Of a stretch of 64,000 bases of DNA, positions 62,988 through 64,000 are shown piece after piece; within the stretch, counting starts at the first letter, position 1, and the number at the start of each line of letters is the position of its first letter. The notes beneath the pieces were generated by a model that ran no database searches, was not told the origin of the DNA, and saw only the letters and a list, made by a program, of their open reading frames with translations. The translations under genes and the position numbers were made by a program. The DNA comes from Rhodospirillales bacterium (lineage in GTDB: Bacteria > Pseudomonadota > Alphaproteobacteria > Rhodospirillales > Casp-alpha2), in assembly GCA_018662225.1 (NCBI GenBank), contig JABJGO010000073.1, positions 47,454-111,453 of the forward strand. Reading direction: 5' to 3'.

Positions 62988-63388
62988 TGAAGCGAATCAA
63001 CCAAATGTCCTATGAATTCGTCGAGTTTATTCCCGAAGTTGTAGCGACTGGCACCCTGTACATTTCAACGGAATACGCCACAGCAACACATAGATGTTGC
63101 TGTGGGTGCGGCACCGAGATCGTTACACCTTTGAGTCCAACAGACTGGAAACTAATTTTTGATGGGAAGAGTGTCTCCCTTACGCCCTCGATCGGGAATT
63201 GGAGCCTTGCGTGCCGGTCTCATTACTGGATTAGAGAAGGTCAGATCGCTTGGGCCGGGGACATGTCCACACAACAAATCACTACTGGTCGAGTAGGTGA
63301 CCAAACGAGAAAGAGCGAATACTTTGAAAAGCCAGTAGATGGCTTGTTCGCCCGCGTCTGGGCTAGCGTTCGAAATTGGGGGCAGTAA
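62987..63388 (+). CDS. DUF6527-family protein of the ubiquitin-like operon
   Basis: 133 aa. The cysteine cluster HRCCCGCG (H35; C37, C38, C39, C41) and the later SIGNWSLACRSHYWI (C76, H79) match the DUF6527 pattern, which co-occurs with multiubiquitin/E1/E2 operons. From memory, DUF6527 has been proposed as a peptidase or processing factor in such systems; I cannot verify that here. The residues suggest a zinc-bound fold. Overlaps the E1 stop by 1 nt. Last gene of the operon. Confidence 0.75.
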   Translation: MKRINQMSYEFVEFIPEVVATGTLYISTEYATATHRCCCGCGTEIVTPLSPTDWKLIFDGKSVSLTPSIGNWSLACRSHYWIREGQIAWAGDMSTQQITTGRVGDQTRKSEYFEKPVDGLFARVWASVRNWGQ

Positions 63389-63496
63389 CCACACCCAACA
63401 TTTCAGCATTTATTAAGCCATTCTGGCTATGATTTCAGAGTAAGACCACGACTCCGTTGGGCGTTCGTTCCATGGGGAAAGAGGGAGTGCTGAGAC

Positions 63497-63928
63497 ATGA
63501 TGGCTACGTTAGGTGCGAAGAAAGAAGCGCCACTTCATCCGCCGGTGGATATCAAGTGGATCCGAAATCCGGCGGGCAAGTTCCATAACCTGATGATGCT
63601 GGAAATCGAGATCGAGCGTCTACAGGGCGTACCCGGTGTGTTCGTCATCTGGCGTGGCGGCATCAAGCCCGAATGGCTGTATGCCGGATCCACGCAAAAT
63701 CTGGATCACGCGCTTAATCAATTTATCAACGATCCCCATATGGAAGAGCACTATAACCGCGGGCGGGTGTATGTGTCGTGGGCCCAAATCAAGGTTGAAT
63801 ATCAACCCGGTGTGGTGCGGTATCTGAACGAAGTGATGAAACCCGAAATCGAAGCCCCTGAGGTCGATGATCTGAACCGTCGCCAAGTCCCCATGATTGC
63901 GGTGTTCCTGCCCGGGTTGGAACGGTAG
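63497..63928 (+). CDS. degenerate GIY-YIG-like protein
   Basis: 143 aa. The core GVFVIWRGGIKPEWLYAGSTQNLDHALNQF aligns by pattern with the GIY-YIG nuclease fold (GVF for GIY, YAG for YIG), but the helix-1 arginine is not evident. A C-terminal VVRYLNEVMKPEIEAP could contain the glutamate. Catalytic activity is therefore doubtful. Sequence composition resembles the core genome, so it is probably not part of the island. It has its own 108-nt upstream gap with no other feature seen. Confidence 0.6.
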   Translation: MMATLGAKKEAPLHPPVDIKWIRNPAGKFHNLMMLEIEIERLQGVPGVFVIWRGGIKPEWLYAGSTQNLDHALNQFINDPHMEEHYNRGRVYVSWAQIKVEYQPGVVRYLNEVMKPEIEAPEVDDLNRRQVPMIAVFLPGLER

Positions 63929-63953
63929 TGAGCGGGCCTTAATGCAAGGTAAA

Positions 63954-64000
63954 TCAGGTTACGTTTTTTGGATCAATACCAATACCCGCGGTCAGGCCGC
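63954..64000 (-). CDS. possible 3' end of a gene running off the window
   Basis: Minus-strand frame open to the right edge, coding GLTAGIGIDPKNVT then TGA. The glycine-rich text reads like a protein C-terminus, but 15 residues are too few to identify. Low confidence. Confidence 0.25.
   Translation of the reverse strand, partial: GLTAGIGIDPKNVT

Noticed and set aside
60309..63496. Attachment-site repeats bordering the Ubl island
   Set aside because: I compared the two border gaps by eye and found no shared direct repeat, tRNA fragment or integrase.

Overview
The window looks like chromosome from a heterotrophic alphaproteobacterium. Supporting signs are a TIGR02302-type protein beside lysA and argH, an MJ0042 zinc-ribbon gene divergent from ftsEX, a DUF2125 protein, a DUF1127 protein, PhaR and a class II ribonucleotide reductase. 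Most of the sequence is moderately GC-rich. The style suits a Rhodospirillales-like lineage, but genus cannot be fixed from the sequence. No rRNA, tRNA, transposase or CRISPR array was seen.

Layout. (1) 0-9.4 kb is an amino-compound catabolic block: a class III aminotransferase and a PfkB kinase run leftward, and an EutB/EutC-like dehydratase-reductase pair with a CocE/S15 hydrolase runs rightward. A ureohydrolase and a Rieske fusion protein follow. (2) 9.5-19 kb has a cysteine-rich HTH regulator and a queuosine cluster (queA, tgt, queF, a YhhQ-type transporter, queG). Interspersed are cysH, a PhyH dioxygenase, an EamA exporter and a type III PLP decarboxylase. (3) 19-25.8 kb has a secreted FGE-fold protein, a tandem repeat over its stop codon, a candidate structured RNA, and a polyhydroxyalkanoate locus (phaR, short PhaE-like partner, class III-like phaC, phaA, phaB). 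(4) 25.8-35.9 kb has an FAD oxidoreductase, exporters, GST, a methyltransferase, a translationally coupled aromatic amino acid operon (chorismate mutase, hisC-like, tyrA), a secreted YqgE/AlgH protein, a DUF2125 protein and a ChaC-type cyclotransferase. (5) 35.9-43.1 kb has nrdJ with a DnaA-box-like cluster upstream, plsC-ydcF-ftsX-ftsE, and the divergent zinc-ribbon membrane protein. (6) 43.3-48.8 kb is a complete Liv-type ABC transporter operon ending in an alpha/beta hydrolase. (7) 48.8-55.6 kb has TIGR02302, lysA, a small lipoprotein, argH, a TlpA-like protein, another lipoprotein and a DUF1127 protein. (8) 55.8-60.3 kb holds three hydrolases in series: aminopeptidase P, an M20 amidohydrolase and a D-aminoacylase. 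(9) 60.45-63.4 kb is an A/T-rich island with an XRE regulator and ImmA/IrrE protease facing a three-gene operon: a single-domain ubiquitin-like protein of the multiubiquitin family, an E1-like ThiF protein and a DUF6527 protein. A degenerate GIY-YIG-like gene follows.

The island at the right end is the most novel-looking content. It resembles bacterial ubiquitin-like conjugation operons but shows no E2 or JAB gene and no di-glycine tail. Its divergent promoter carries two pairs of direct repeats, each spaced 21 bp. Secondary points of interest are the DnaA-box cluster upstream of nrdJ, the minimal PhaE-like partner, the orphan EutB/EutC pair, the Rieske fusion with its palindrome-controlled regulator, and the candidate RNA downstream of phaR.
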